This document shows, piece after piece, positions 1 to 8,389 of a stretch of 64,000 nt of DNA. Numbering within the stretch: the stretch's first letter is position 1; the number at the start of each line of letters is the position of its first letter. The DNA lies in contig DATKUK010000030.1 in NCBI GenBank assembly GCA_035530655.1, positions 5,238-69,237 of the forward strand, in the 5' to 3' direction. The position numbers and the translations under genes were made by a program. The notes beneath the pieces are model-generated. The model did not search any database, had not been told where the DNA came from, and saw nothing but the letters and a program-made list of their open reading frames with translations. The stretch is from DATKUK01 sp035530655 (GTDB taxonomy: Bacteria; Planctomycetota; Phycisphaerae; UBA1845; DATKUK01).

Positions 1-83
1 TAGCGCGTCTCACCGGGCACCTGACAGCTCGATTCCTGCCTGATCTCTGAGCCACGCTAGAGCCGCCGGCTCATCCGCCCGTT

Positions 84-665
84 TCATAGCGGCCAATACA
101 GCTTCAGGAGGGACAAGGCGCTGTCCAATCGTAGCGACCAGACCCTTGAGCAGTCGATGACGTTGGCGTTTCTGCACACACAACAGCGGACGGGAGCAGC
201 TCGCAGTCGGGTTACGTCAAACCGCCCGAGAAGCTCCGTAAGTCCGACCTGACGAAGATTGGCGAGCGGACGCGATCGGTCCAGGCAGTCCATCAGGTCG
301 CCGTTGGGCCAGAGTTCGATGTACACCTTGCGGGCGTGGCAGCGGTAGCGTCTGTAGCCCGCTGCGATGAAACGCAGGTAGCCGGCGGAATTAGCGACGG
401 GCCAACCCTCCTGCTTCATGCGAAGCAGTTGTCGGAATAGCTTGCCAAGTCGATCAGATGGTACAGCCAGAGACCGCTTGGCTGGCTCGAAGCCGGTGGG
501 CCCCATCAAGCCGGTTTCGATCGGATGAACGAAGATCGGCACCTTCAGGTTGGCAGCCAGACGCACCAGCTGCGGAATCTGCTCTGCGTTGAGACGACTC
601 ACGACCGAGTTGAGCATGACGCGGATACGTCGATACCGGCGACGCATGAGTCGGATGGAATCCAC
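84..665 (-). pseudogene. Radical SAM protein, C-terminal fragment
   Basis: About 190 codons read on the minus strand and end in TGA at 84-86. The peptide resembles the end of a radical SAM enzyme. A barrel-like stretch contains NAEQIPQLVRLAANLKVPIF and is followed by a cysteine-rich tail (YRCHARKVYIELWPNGDLMDC, then CCVC and a further Cys), like a SPASM or related auxiliary cluster domain. The N-terminal CxxxCxxC half is missing: upstream of about 665 the frame runs antisense through an unrelated plus-strand gene fragment, so its further codons look like a shadow. The substrate cannot be told. The fold assignment is an inference from motif style. The truncation is seen directly and could be a genomic rearrangement or an assembly join. 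Confidence 0.6.
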
Positions 666-1010
666 GACCCGCTCAAGATCAACTGGGACATCGTCAACGG
701 CTGGCGCGCGGGTGAGCCGCCCTGGGCGCCGGGTGTGTTCGATCAGATCGCCGGCCACATCGCCCACATCCACGTCAAAGGCGCCCGCGCCGCACCTGAC
801 GGCTCGTTCGCCACCATGGCCGTCCCCGGCAGGGATGACGTGCCTCACGCCGAGTTGCTGGGCGCACTCGACCGCAGCGGCTTCGACGGCACCGTCACCA
901 TCGACCCGCACTACGGCCAATTTGCGGAAGCGGATAAGCTTACCGACGTCGAAGAACCGGTGCTCGAAGTCGTCCGGCAGACGCTGGCCTATCTTCAAAG
1001 CGTCACCTGA
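657..1010 (+). pseudogene. Sugar phosphate isomerase/epimerase, C-terminal fragment
   Basis: About 117 codons on the plus strand resemble the last third of a xylose-isomerase-like TIM barrel protein. DPLKINWDIVNGW corresponds to the strand carrying metal ligands, HIAHIHVKGARAAPDG to the following strand, and FDGTVTIDPHYGQ to the final strand, ending in a helix before the stop. Complete members are roughly 250-300 residues, so well over half is absent. The codons just upstream of 657 are the antisense of the radical SAM fragment and do not look like the missing barrel. The stop overlaps the 3' end of the convergent DUF2085 gene by a few bases. The fragment has no start of its own and is probably not functional. 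Confidence 0.65.
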
Positions 1011-1596
1011 CGCTCCGAGCGGCACGCCTCACCAGAGCCAGACAGCCCGCGGCAGACCAAAAACTCAGAGCCACCAGTGCCGCAACCGAAGCAGTCAGCA
1101 GGATCACGGCGCCAGCAATGGCGACGCCGGTCCATACGCCCCATCCAAGCGGCATAGCCCTTTCCAAGGCGAAGGCCAGAACCACACACAACAGCACAAA
1201 CACGAATCCCTGAATCTCGTCGCGCCGGCGCCACCCGTACCGTGGCCCGTGCTCACAACTGCGAAGCGACCGAAGATGCACAACTCCACCAACCAGCCAC
1301 AACAGAGCCACATGCCCGGTCCATAACCCACAGAGCACCCGCCACGTCGCACCGAGGTCAACTACCTTCAGTCCGCCAAGGATGGCCGCCACAAGCATCA
1401 CGACGTGGCTCAAGAACACTCGCCGCGCAGGCAAACCGCGGCGCCAGATACCCGACGCCGCAAGCCACATGCCCGTGAGCAAAGCTGCCGTGTACAGCCC
1501 CAGGCATCGCTGGCATACGGGCAACGCCCGGCCTTCGGCGGCAAAGCACCGGGCTTGCCCACATATGTAAGAAAAGGACTCGCTGACGCTGTCCAC
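1003..1596 (-). CDS. DUF2085 family membrane protein
   Basis: This 197-residue protein opens with a cysteine-rich segment (CFAAEGRALPVCQRCLGLYT) typical of DUF2085. The C-x-R-C core sits just before the first of about four or five hydrophobic segments, at roughly residues 35-55, 63-80, 90-107, 130-148 and 157-185. The family is a small integral membrane protein of unknown function whose Cys/Arg motif suggests metal or thiol chemistry. The start is GTG, six bases after the upstream propeller gene stops, so the two are probably cotranscribed. Its 3' end overlaps the broken isomerase gene on the other strand by eight bases. Confidence 0.75.
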   Translation of the reverse strand: MDSVSESFSYICGQARCFAAEGRALPVCQRCLGLYTAALLTGMWLAASGIWRRGLPARRVFLSHVVMLVAAILGGLKVVDLGATWRVLCGLWTGHVALLWLVGGVVHLRSLRSCEHGPRYGWRRRDEIQGFVFVLLCVVLAFALERAMPLGWGVWTGVAIAGAVILLTASVAALVALSFWSAAGCLALVRRAARSVR

Positions 1597-1602
1597 GCGA
1601 TC

Positions 1603-2982
1603 TCATTCTCCCGTGCGGACATCCAGGGGAGCATCCACCGGCTGCGAGGTCGGCCTCGTACTGGCCGGGTCAATTCTCGGAATCGCTCTGCGCGACAGTT
1701 CCGAGCCATTCGGCCCGAAGAAGGCGATTGAATCGGCACGCGGGTGCGAGCCCTCTTGCTTGACCATAAGCTTGAAGGCCACGCGCTTCGAGTCCGGGGC
1801 GAATGTGGGCTGCACGAGCGCCGTCCCCTCGTCAGCGTGCCAATGCCTGAGGACCTCTCCTCCTCGACTCATGAAGAACACATTCTCACCATACGACACG
1901 ACCATGTGCTTGCCGTCCGGCGCGATCGCCAACTCACCCATGTTGGCATCATCGCGGGCATGCTCCGGGAGCTTCAACGGCAACGTTTCGACCGTATCGC
2001 TGTTCGCCAGAAGTACCTGCAGAACCGGTTCGTCAGAGTCCGCCGTCAAGAGAGCCAGTCTGGCGCTATCGATCCAGACCATTCCACTAGGCGAGACGCC
2101 CTCGCTCCACCTTCTGTAGATCGTCCGTTGGCCATCGGTGCGCACAAAGCCGATCGCGCCTTCCTGTATCACCGCAGCCGTGCGCCCGTCCGGTGACAAT
2201 GCACCCACCTGTGCCGGGACTGCAACAACGTGCACCTCGCCGCTGGCAAGATCAACGCGCATGAACAGAGGGCTCAAGCAAAGGTATACGGCACCGCCGT
2301 CCGGTGTGTACTGCGGTCGCACCGTCAGGTAAGAGATCATCAGGTTCTCGGGATATGGCAGCACCACCGCCACCTGGCAGATAAGAGTGTCCGTCTTGGC
2401 GTCTCGCACAACCAACGACACCCGTACGGTCGGCGTGACCGTCAGCTCGCGATACACCCTGGATATGCCCGCCAGACTCGGCAGAGCCTGGTCATCAACG
2501 GCTAACGACGGCTGCGTCGCCGGGCGCGTTGCCGCTCCTGGCGGCTGATCGAATAGCGACTCTCGCTCGCAGCTGCGCTTCTCGGCTTCTTCCCATGCCT
2601 GCTCGCACTCCCCGATCTGCTGATGCAGACGCTTCGCTTCCCGTTCCGTGAGCAGTGGGATACGCAGATAGCACAGGTGCTTACCGTCTGGGCTATACGC
2701 CGGGGCCGACAACATGCTGTCGCTAGCCTCCTCAACCACGCGAAGCTTGCCCCCTTCTGACAGGACCATAAGGCGGAACACCTGCGCACCGGCCACGAAT
2801 CCGTCGTCGTCCGCTTTATACGGCTCTACGGTCACGAAGGCTAGGTCCTTCCCGCTGGGCGAGAAGGCCATCGGGCTCTCCGTACACGCCAGCACGTGCC
2901 ACAGCAGAGCGCCGACGCCCACGACAATCGCCAGCGCCGCCTGCCATCCGGGAATCTGTACTCTCGCTAGTCGTCGTACCAT
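1603..2982 (-). CDS. Membrane-anchored WD40-like (PD40) beta-propeller protein
   Basis: The 459-residue protein has one hydrophobic segment at about residues 15-33 and then repeated PD40/TolB-type strands: SPMAFSPSGKDLAF, APAYSPDGKHLCYL, RPQYTPDGGAVYLCL, GALSPDGRTAAVI, AIAPDGKHMVVSY and PTFAPDSKRVAFKL. This predicts a propeller held outside the cytoplasmic membrane. A Gln/Glu-rich insertion at about residues 110-150 separates early blades. Such propellers usually bind proteins or sugars rather than catalyse. The ATG lies inside the end of the radical SAM gene (16-base overlap), which points to translational coupling. A second, much shorter propeller protein lies on the other side of that gene. 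The function is unknown. Confidence 0.7.
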   Translation of the reverse strand: MVRRLARVQIPGWQAALAIVVGVGALLWHVLACTESPMAFSPSGKDLAFVTVEPYKADDDGFVAGAQVFRLMVLSEGGKLRVVEEASDSMLSAPAYSPDGKHLCYLRIPLLTEREAKRLHQQIGECEQAWEEAEKRSCERESLFDQPPGAATRPATQPSLAVDDQALPSLAGISRVYRELTVTPTVRVSLVVRDAKTDTLICQVAVVLPYPENLMISYLTVRPQYTPDGGAVYLCLSPLFMRVDLASGEVHVVAVPAQVGALSPDGRTAAVIQEGAIGFVRTDGQRTIYRRWSEGVSPSGMVWIDSARLALLTADSDEPVLQVLLANSDTVETLPLKLPEHARDDANMGELAIAPDGKHMVVSYGENVFFMSRGGEVLRHWHADEGTALVQPTFAPDSKRVAFKLMVKQEGSHPRADSIAFFGPNGSELSRRAIPRIDPASTRPTSQPVDAPLDVRTGE

Positions 2983-4520
2983 AACGGCCTCCTTGAGTAG
3001 AGCGCGGGCCTGGCGTCGCGCGCCCGAAACACCGCTCGTGACAGACTTCTAACGGCGATACTGGTCCCGCGCCGCAACAGCGCCAAGTGAACGCGACGTT
3101 TCCGTGCGTCGCTGCTGGCGGTCAGGAATCGCGCCGCTCGCCAAAACCGTCGACCGCTCGCGCTCACCAGAATTCGCCAGTAGACGCTTTCGAGTTGACG
3201 AAGACCCAGCTCGCCGGTAGTGCACACAGGAGTATGAAAGTTGTAGCTGGCCAGATCCCCATTCGCGATGTAGCCGTCGGCGGCCGCCCGGGCCGCAATC
3301 CCCGTGCCGGGGTTCGGCGTCAGGGGCATCATGAAGCAGTAGTCCATCCCCATCTCGTACTGCCGCTCTACAAGCCTCCTTAGGTCCGCCAGTGTGTCTC
3401 CCGGCAGGCCGAAAATCATAGTGCCGATCGTGTAAACCTGCGGGTACCGCCCGCGAAAGATGTCGAAAGCCTCGCAGCAGATCTCAATCTCGTTGTGATG
3501 CTTGTTCAGGAACGAAAGCCCGGCGGCATCGTCCCGCTCGACCCCAATCATCACCTGGCGAAGCCCAGCCCGAACCAGCTTGGACAAGATACCGAGGCCC
3601 TCGTCTCTGACTGCGCAGTCCGCCCGAAGCCAAGCCGTGTGGAGCGTCTTCGCACGCCCCCGAGATGACATCATCTCCGAGCCCAGCATCAACTCGGCCC
3701 AACGGTCGGACCATTCGGGCGACACGTTGAAAGTGGGGTCGACCCACCCGAACGTGCGCCGCCCGAATCGCTCATACAGCCATCGCACCTCCTCGAAGCT
3801 CCGCTCGGCGCTCTTCGTGCGAAAGCGGGGGCGCACCTGTCCGTTCCCGTCGACCGCCTCGCCCATGTGTTTCCACAGGATGCAGAAATCACACGAGTCG
3901 ATGCAACCACGCGAATGCTCGATGCTCACGAGTCGCGGGTGATTCCCCGAATTGCGGCCGTAGAGACCCATATCGACCAGTTCGTACGCAGGCCACGGCA
4001 GCGAATCGAGGTCGTCTATCAGTTCACGCGGACGCGTCGCCACGATAAAGCCATTCGCGTCGCGGAACGCAAGCCCGTCGACCGCGTGCCAACCGTCTCG
4101 GTCGTGCACGCGGCGCAGCCACTCCACCAGCGTCACTTCGCCCTCGCCGCGAACGATCACGTCAATGCACCCTTGGCTGAGAGACTCTTCGACCGCGTGA
4201 GCGAAATAGGTCCCGCCCGCCACCACCACGCATCGGGGATGCAACTGCTTGACCAGTCGTGCGGCCCGCAACGCTTCGTGCGCCGACACCGCTTCCTCTC
4301 CAATCCCCAAGACGTCGATCTGCTCGGTCGCCAGGCACCGAGCAAGCGTCCGCCACCCGCAGCGATTGGCCGGTGCGTCCCAGACCTCTACGCGCACGTG
4401 CGGCAATTCGCGCCGCACGGCCGCGGCCAAACAAAGCAGACCCAGAGGCTGCCAGAAGGCAGACGTCTCACTATTGAATGGCCAGACGTATCGCGGCGGC
4501 CTCAGCAGCACGAGGCGCAT
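2967..4520 (-). CDS. B12-binding-type radical SAM enzyme
   Basis: This 517-residue protein has the two-domain layout of BchE/MiaB-like radical SAM proteins. The N-terminal Rossmann-like cobalamin-type domain (about residues 1-140) contains IDVLGIGEEA and VVAGGTYFAHAVEESL. A radical SAM barrel follows, with the cluster motif RGCIDSCDFC (Cys about residues 207-214) and later IGVERDDAAGLSFLNK and YTIGTMIFGLPGDT. The usual D-x-H-x-x-G cobalamin ligand motif is not evident, so B12 may bind base-on or not at all. The enzyme class commonly does methylation or ring chemistry. The overlap with the downstream propeller gene suggests they act together. The substrate is unknown. Confidence 0.8.
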   Translation of the reverse strand: MRLVLLRPPRYVWPFNSETSAFWQPLGLLCLAAAVRRELPHVRVEVWDAPANRCGWRTLARCLATEQIDVLGIGEEAVSAHEALRAARLVKQLHPRCVVVAGGTYFAHAVEESLSQGCIDVIVRGEGEVTLVEWLRRVHDRDGWHAVDGLAFRDANGFIVATRPRELIDDLDSLPWPAYELVDMGLYGRNSGNHPRLVSIEHSRGCIDSCDFCILWKHMGEAVDGNGQVRPRFRTKSAERSFEEVRWLYERFGRRTFGWVDPTFNVSPEWSDRWAELMLGSEMMSSRGRAKTLHTAWLRADCAVRDEGLGILSKLVRAGLRQVMIGVERDDAAGLSFLNKHHNEIEICCEAFDIFRGRYPQVYTIGTMIFGLPGDTLADLRRLVERQYEMGMDYCFMMPLTPNPGTGIAARAAADGYIANGDLASYNFHTPVCTTGELGLRQLESVYWRILVSASGRRFWRAARFLTASSDARKRRVHLALLRRGTSIAVRSLSRAVFRARDARPALYSRRPLWYDD

Positions 4521-4586
4521 CGATCACCCCCAAAAAGCTCTGCCCGCAACTACAAGGGGCGAAATCCAAGAAGTCGACAGATCATG

Positions 4587-5006
4587 CTACGCGTCACACC
4601 GACCCGCCGCAACCGCCCCATCCTTGGGAAGCAAATCGTCGGCCTTGAACTGATCGATAGGCCCCTCGAAAGCCATAATGGCATCCGCCAACTTCTTCGC
4701 AGCATCGACGACCCGCTCGCGATCGTCGGCGCTCAGATTCGGCGCCAGGCTGCTCCACGCGGCGTGCTCCTCGACCACCGTCGCCACGGCCCGTCGACCG
4801 TCCGGCAGCCAGTCGGCCCCATAGGCCCGTATGCCCAAATCCCGCGGCTTGAGGTCCCGCCCTTCCAACACGAACAGCCGATTGCCGCCCATGCGGACCA
4901 ACGCCCGTGTGCCGTCCGGCGACCAGACCACCCGCTTCTCAGGTATACATCCCACCGCCGCGGCAAACGCCGCCACAGCAACCGCCACCATCGCTGCACG
5001 ATTCAT
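4587..5006 (-). CDS. Short lipoprotein with partial PD40 propeller
   Basis: The protein has 139 residues from an ATG preceded by GAGGGG at eight bases; an in-frame TTG further upstream is less likely. It starts with a lipoprotein signal (hydrophobic core, then AAAVGCIPEK with the lipobox Cys). Two propeller-like strands follow, VVWSPDGTRALVRMGGNRLF and YGADWLPDGRRAVATV, and then a helical tail. Full propellers need four or more blades, so this looks like the first part of a longer protein cut short, or a minimal relative. It lies 66 bases upstream of the radical SAM gene in the same orientation. It may be a decaying paralogue of the propeller protein at 1603-2982. Confidence 0.6.
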   Translation of the reverse strand: MNRAAMVAVAVAAFAAAVGCIPEKRVVWSPDGTRALVRMGGNRLFVLEGRDLKPRDLGIRAYGADWLPDGRRAVATVVEEHAAWSSLAPNLSADDRERVVDAAKKLADAIMAFEGPIDQFKADDLLPKDGAVAAGRCDA

Positions 5007-5047
5007 CTGACCACCCCTCAATGAAAATGCCCCGGCTCCCGCGCCGA

Positions 5048-6424
5048 CTAACCCCGCGATTCGACGATCTGCCGAAACTGCTGCCCCCGCTGCTCGTAAT
5101 TCACAAACATGTCGTAGCTCGCACAGCCCGGCGACAGCAGCACCACGTCTCCCACCTCAGCCGCACCCCGCGCCGCACGCACAGCCGTCTCGAAGCCGTC
5201 CGCCTCGATTACCTCGGTCTTCTGCGAGCCTGCATCCTGGCCGGCCTGCCTGACGGCATCGGCGATCTTCGGGCCCGTTGCACCGTAGCAGACCACCGCC
5301 TTCGCCCGTCGCGCCAGCTCGCACCCCAACTGCTCGAAGCCCACGCCCTTGTCGTACCCACCGACCAACACCACCACCGGCCCATCGAACGCCGCCAGCG
5401 CCACCAACGTCGCCTCCGGTGTGGTCGATTTCGAATCGTTGTAGTACCTCACCCCATCGACCGCCCCGATCGGTTCGAGACGGTGGGGCAGCGGCTCGAA
5501 ACCTGCCAGCCGTCGCCCCGCCTCGGCTGCATCGACGCCCACCAAGCGCCCCACCGCCATCGCCGCGGCCGCGTTGGCCAGATTGTGCCGCCCGGGCACC
5601 GGCAGCGATGGTGTCGGCACATCGACCACTTCCTCATCGCGTGATACACGGCAGCAGCCGTCCGGTCCCACGCCGTACCGCCACACGCCCGCAAGACCGC
5701 CCCTCAGCCGACCCACAGCCGCTGCGAGTTGTTCATCTGCGTCGTAGATCAATACCTGGTCGCAGCCGGGGTCCTGGAAGCGAGCGATGTTAAGTTTCGC
5801 TTCCACATAGACTTGCATCGTTTTGTGCCGATCCAGGTGGTTGGCGAACAGGCTGGTGATCACCGCGATCTGCGGGCTGCGCCGCAGCTCGCCCAGATCC
5901 TCCAGCTGAAAGCTCGAAAGCTCCAGCACCACCAGATCGTCGGCCCCCATCGCCGCCAGTTCCGACAGCAGCGAACGGCCAATGTTCCCCCCTACCCAAG
6001 CCCTTGCCCCAGCAACACTTGCGCCCAGAACGGTCTCGATCATTGCCGTGGTGGTGCTCTTGCCGGCCGAGCCGGTCACCCCGACGATCCGCCCCGGGCA
6101 CCGCTGGAAAAACAGGTTCATCTCACTGCTGACCGGCACGCCGTTGTCGCGAGCCAGGCGCAGAAATGGCGAGTCTTTGGGCACCGCAGGGCTGGCCACC
6201 ACCAGATCGGTGTCTGCGAAGTCGGCTTCCCGATGCCCGCCGAGGTGAAGCTCCAGCGTGAGTCCGGCGAGTCGCCTCAGCGACTCGGCCAACCCGTCGG
6301 CATCGGCAAGGTCGGTGACAACGACCCGGGCGCCTTGCTCGGCCAGCCATCGGGTCACACCGATACCACCGCCGAACCGCCCCAGGCCCATGACGGTGAC
6401 ACGCTTGGACGCAAGCTCCGACAT
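5048..6424 (-). CDS. murD: UDP-N-acetylmuramoyl-L-alanine--D-glutamate ligase
   Basis: MurD adds D-glutamate to UDP-MurNAc-L-Ala in the cytoplasm, the second amino acid step of peptidoglycan precursor synthesis. The N-terminal Rossmann part begins VTVMGLGRFGGGIGV. The ATP-binding loop GVTGSAGKSTT lies at about residues 113-123, followed by the Mur ligase central and C-terminal signatures NLANAAAAMAVGRL, PHRLEPIGAVDGVRYYNDSK and SPGCASYDMF. The length of 458 residues is normal. The ATG starting MSELASK is preferred to an upstream in-frame GTG. It stands alone, not in a dcw cluster, and is followed downstream by the short lipoprotein gene. Its presence supports a peptidoglycan wall in this organism. 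Confidence 0.92.
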   Translation of the reverse strand: MSELASKRVTVMGLGRFGGGIGVTRWLAEQGARVVVTDLADADGLAESLRRLAGLTLELHLGGHREADFADTDLVVASPAVPKDSPFLRLARDNGVPVSSEMNLFFQRCPGRIVGVTGSAGKSTTTAMIETVLGASVAGARAWVGGNIGRSLLSELAAMGADDLVVLELSSFQLEDLGELRRSPQIAVITSLFANHLDRHKTMQVYVEAKLNIARFQDPGCDQVLIYDADEQLAAAVGRLRGGLAGVWRYGVGPDGCCRVSRDEEVVDVPTPSLPVPGRHNLANAAAAMAVGRLVGVDAAEAGRRLAGFEPLPHRLEPIGAVDGVRYYNDSKSTTPEATLVALAAFDGPVVVLVGGYDKGVGFEQLGCELARRAKAVVCYGATGPKIADAVRQAGQDAGSQKTEVIEADGFETAVRAARGAAEVGDVVLLSPGCASYDMFVNYEQRGQQFRQIVESRG

Positions 6425-6508
6425 GGCCGACGCTGCCCTACCCACCCAACCTGCGCCCTGGGCGCGGTCTGCGAAACGGCGGCTGGACGGGAAGTTGTAA
6501 ACGCTTTA

Positions 6509-7459
6509 TTAACTTACAGTTACGGTTTGCTGAAGGCTGGCAACGAAGTCCTTGCAGGCCTGCTCGACGCACGCTTCCCAGTTGCCCTCGAAGCGCTGGG
6601 CGTACTCGGGGTTCTCAAAGGCGTAGATGACGCTCCGCGTCGCAGCCACCAAGGCCCCCGTGCCATCAGACTTAAAGCACGGGGCGATGTCTTCGGCCGA
6701 GCCGCCCTGCGCCCCGTAACCGGGCACCAGGAACAGCGCCTGCGGCATCATCGCCCGCAACTTCATCGTCGCCTCGTGGTTGGGCGTGGCGCCGACCACC
6801 GCTCCCACGCACGAGTACCCGCTCTGACCCACCAGGTCGGCTCCGGCGCCCCACTCAGCCACCTGCTGCGCCAGATGCTCGCAGAAGGTCCTGCCTTCGG
6901 CGTTGGCGAAGTCGTGCAACACGCTTGCCGAGGCGTTCGACGGACGCACCCACACGAAGATGCCCTTGTGCTGCTTTCTGGCCACCTCGATGAACGGCTG
7001 CACGCCATCCAGCCCGGCAAACGGGTTCACCGTCACCGCGTCGGGGGCCACTAAGTCCTCGAGCGTGGCGAAGTCGGGATTCGCCAGATGGGCCTGGGCG
7101 TACATCTCGCTAGAGTGGCCCACGTCGCCGCGCTTCACGTCGCCGATCACAATCAGCCCATGGGCGGCCGCTTCCTGAACCAGCTCGAAATACGCCTCCG
7201 TACCCTCCTGGTAGTAGCGCTCGAAAAACGCCGCGTTGAGCTTGACCGCCGGCACCAACGGCGCCAGCACACGAATCACCCTTCGTGAGAACTCCAGCAC
7301 CGCGTCGAGGGCGGCTTCGACGTCGTTTTCGTCGTTCAGCTCGCGATGCTGACTGATCTGGGCGGGCAGCCGCGAGTAAACCGGGTCAATGCCCACCACG
7401 GCAGGTGCGTTTTTGGCCCGGACGGCCGCAAGAAGTCGATCGGCAAAATTCTCAGCCAC
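6509..7459 (-). CDS. pyrF: Orotidine 5'-phosphate decarboxylase (type 2)
   Basis: This enzyme makes UMP from OMP, the last step of de novo pyrimidine synthesis. The active-site motif DVKRGDVGHSS lies near residue 104, with the catalytic Asp-Lys pair in place. AVVGIDPVYSRLP at the start, VKLNAAFFERYY and the C-terminal phosphate-binding LVPGYGAQGGSAED fit the type 2 branch. The length of 316 residues is slightly long for the family but normal for this branch. The start is GTG, preceded by AAGGGG at about six bases. murD lies 84 bases downstream on the same strand, so cotranscription is possible but not shown. Confidence 0.92.
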   Translation of the reverse strand: MAENFADRLLAAVRAKNAPAVVGIDPVYSRLPAQISQHRELNDENDVEAALDAVLEFSRRVIRVLAPLVPAVKLNAAFFERYYQEGTEAYFELVQEAAAHGLIVIGDVKRGDVGHSSEMYAQAHLANPDFATLEDLVAPDAVTVNPFAGLDGVQPFIEVARKQHKGIFVWVRPSNASASVLHDFANAEGRTFCEHLAQQVAEWGAGADLVGQSGYSCVGAVVGATPNHEATMKLRAMMPQALFLVPGYGAQGGSAEDIAPCFKSDGTGALVAATRSVIYAFENPEYAQRFEGNWEACVEQACKDFVASLQQTVTVS

Positions 7460-7774
7460 TTACGTCCCCTTCACCGGTGAACGCCTTTCTGGTGAAAACC
7501 TATCCTACATCCATGTGCGATGTTAGGTCTGCGCCCACGCACACGCAAGACAAACTATGAAAATCACACAGGTCCATAGCCAGGGGACGGCTTTGCCCGG
7601 TGTGCCGGGGCTTGTGGATTCGTGCCGCGCCGGCGGCGTGGCACACCCGCAAGAGCAGGGCAGGTAGCCGCTTCCCACACTCCCTTGACAGGCAGCAAGG
7701 GCGCCAGTCTAGTTAGGCGTTCTAACCCAGGGATTCAGCAGGACACGGGCCGTCTCTCGGCGACCAAGCAGACC
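7460..7774. other. Divergent intergenic region with palindromes
   Basis: This gap lies between the divergent pyrF and ACT-protein genes and must hold both promoters. No clear -35/-10 pair was identified. It contains two palindromes, CCCGGTGTGCCGGG near 7597-7610 and the 10-bp imperfect stem at 7622-7644. The latter is followed by ACCC, as in the hairpin repeats elsewhere in the window. A frame open from GTG at 7622 runs into the ACT gene, but its first 51 codons show no conservation-like features and cover the palindrome, so it is taken as noncoding. Confidence 0.5.
7622..7644. repeat. Intergenic hairpin repeat
   Basis: GTGCCGCGCC and GGCGTGGCAC form a 10-bp stem with one G-T type mismatch and a GGC loop. 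The 3' flank ACCC matches the flank seen after other hairpin modules (GCCACCC, GGCACAC). Confidence 0.5.
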
Positions 7775-8374
7775 ATGGACCCGTCCAGTGGACAATCCGA
7801 CAATGCCCGGCGTTACGTGCTCAACGTGGTGGCTGAAGACCGCCCAGGGATCGTCGCCGCCACCAGCGGCGCGGTGGTGCGGATGGGCGGCAACATCGAG
7901 GCGTGCAGCCAGACGGTCTTGCGGGGCTACTTCACGCTGATCATGATCGTTTGCCTGCCGGCCGACATCGAGATCTCGGCCATCCGGTCGGCGGTCGTCG
8001 ACGCCGGCAGCAAGGGCGGCTTCGACGTGGTCGTCAGACCGATCCGCGGTGTGGCGCTGCCTGCCATGCCGACCGAGAGCGAGAGCTTCATCATCACAGC
8101 CTTCGGCGAGGACCGCCCGGGAACTATCTTTCGCTTCACCAGCTACCTGTCAGACAAGGGCATCAACATTGTCGACCTGTACGGCGACCGGGCCGACGAT
8201 CGGTTCGTGCTGATCTCCCAGGTCCAGATCCCCCCGCAATGGGACCTCGAGATGCTCCAGGCCGACCTGGAGCACATGGGCGCAGAACTGGGCTTTACCG
8301 TACGGGTACAGCATGAAAACGTCTTTGTGGCCACCAACGAGCTGCGGCTGAGGCGCGAGCGAGTCAAACCCTAG
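7775..8374 (+). CDS. Tandem ACT-domain protein (GcvR-like)
   Basis: The protein has 199 residues with two ACT domains. The first begins YVLNVVAEDRPGIVAATSGA (about residues 15-90). The second begins FIITAFGEDRPGTIFRFTSY (about residues 105-180). ACT domains bind amino acids or similar small ligands and regulate enzymes; the paired arrangement is that of GcvR-like regulators. The ATG at 7775 opens MDPSSG; a GTG 51 codons upstream is rejected because it lies in a hairpin. It ends 15 bases before the UPF0210 gene. An ACT protein next to a UPF0210 protein is a recurrent pairing in bacteria, so this gene is probably the partner or regulator of the next one. The ligand is unknown. Confidence 0.8.
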   Translation: MDPSSGQSDNARRYVLNVVAEDRPGIVAATSGAVVRMGGNIEACSQTVLRGYFTLIMIVCLPADIEISAIRSAVVDAGSKGGFDVVVRPIRGVALPAMPTESESFIITAFGEDRPGTIFRFTSYLSDKGINIVDLYGDRADDRFVLISQVQIPPQWDLEMLQADLEHMGAELGFTVRVQHENVFVATNELRLRRERVKP

Positions 8375-8389
8375 TCAGAGGTCGGGCGC

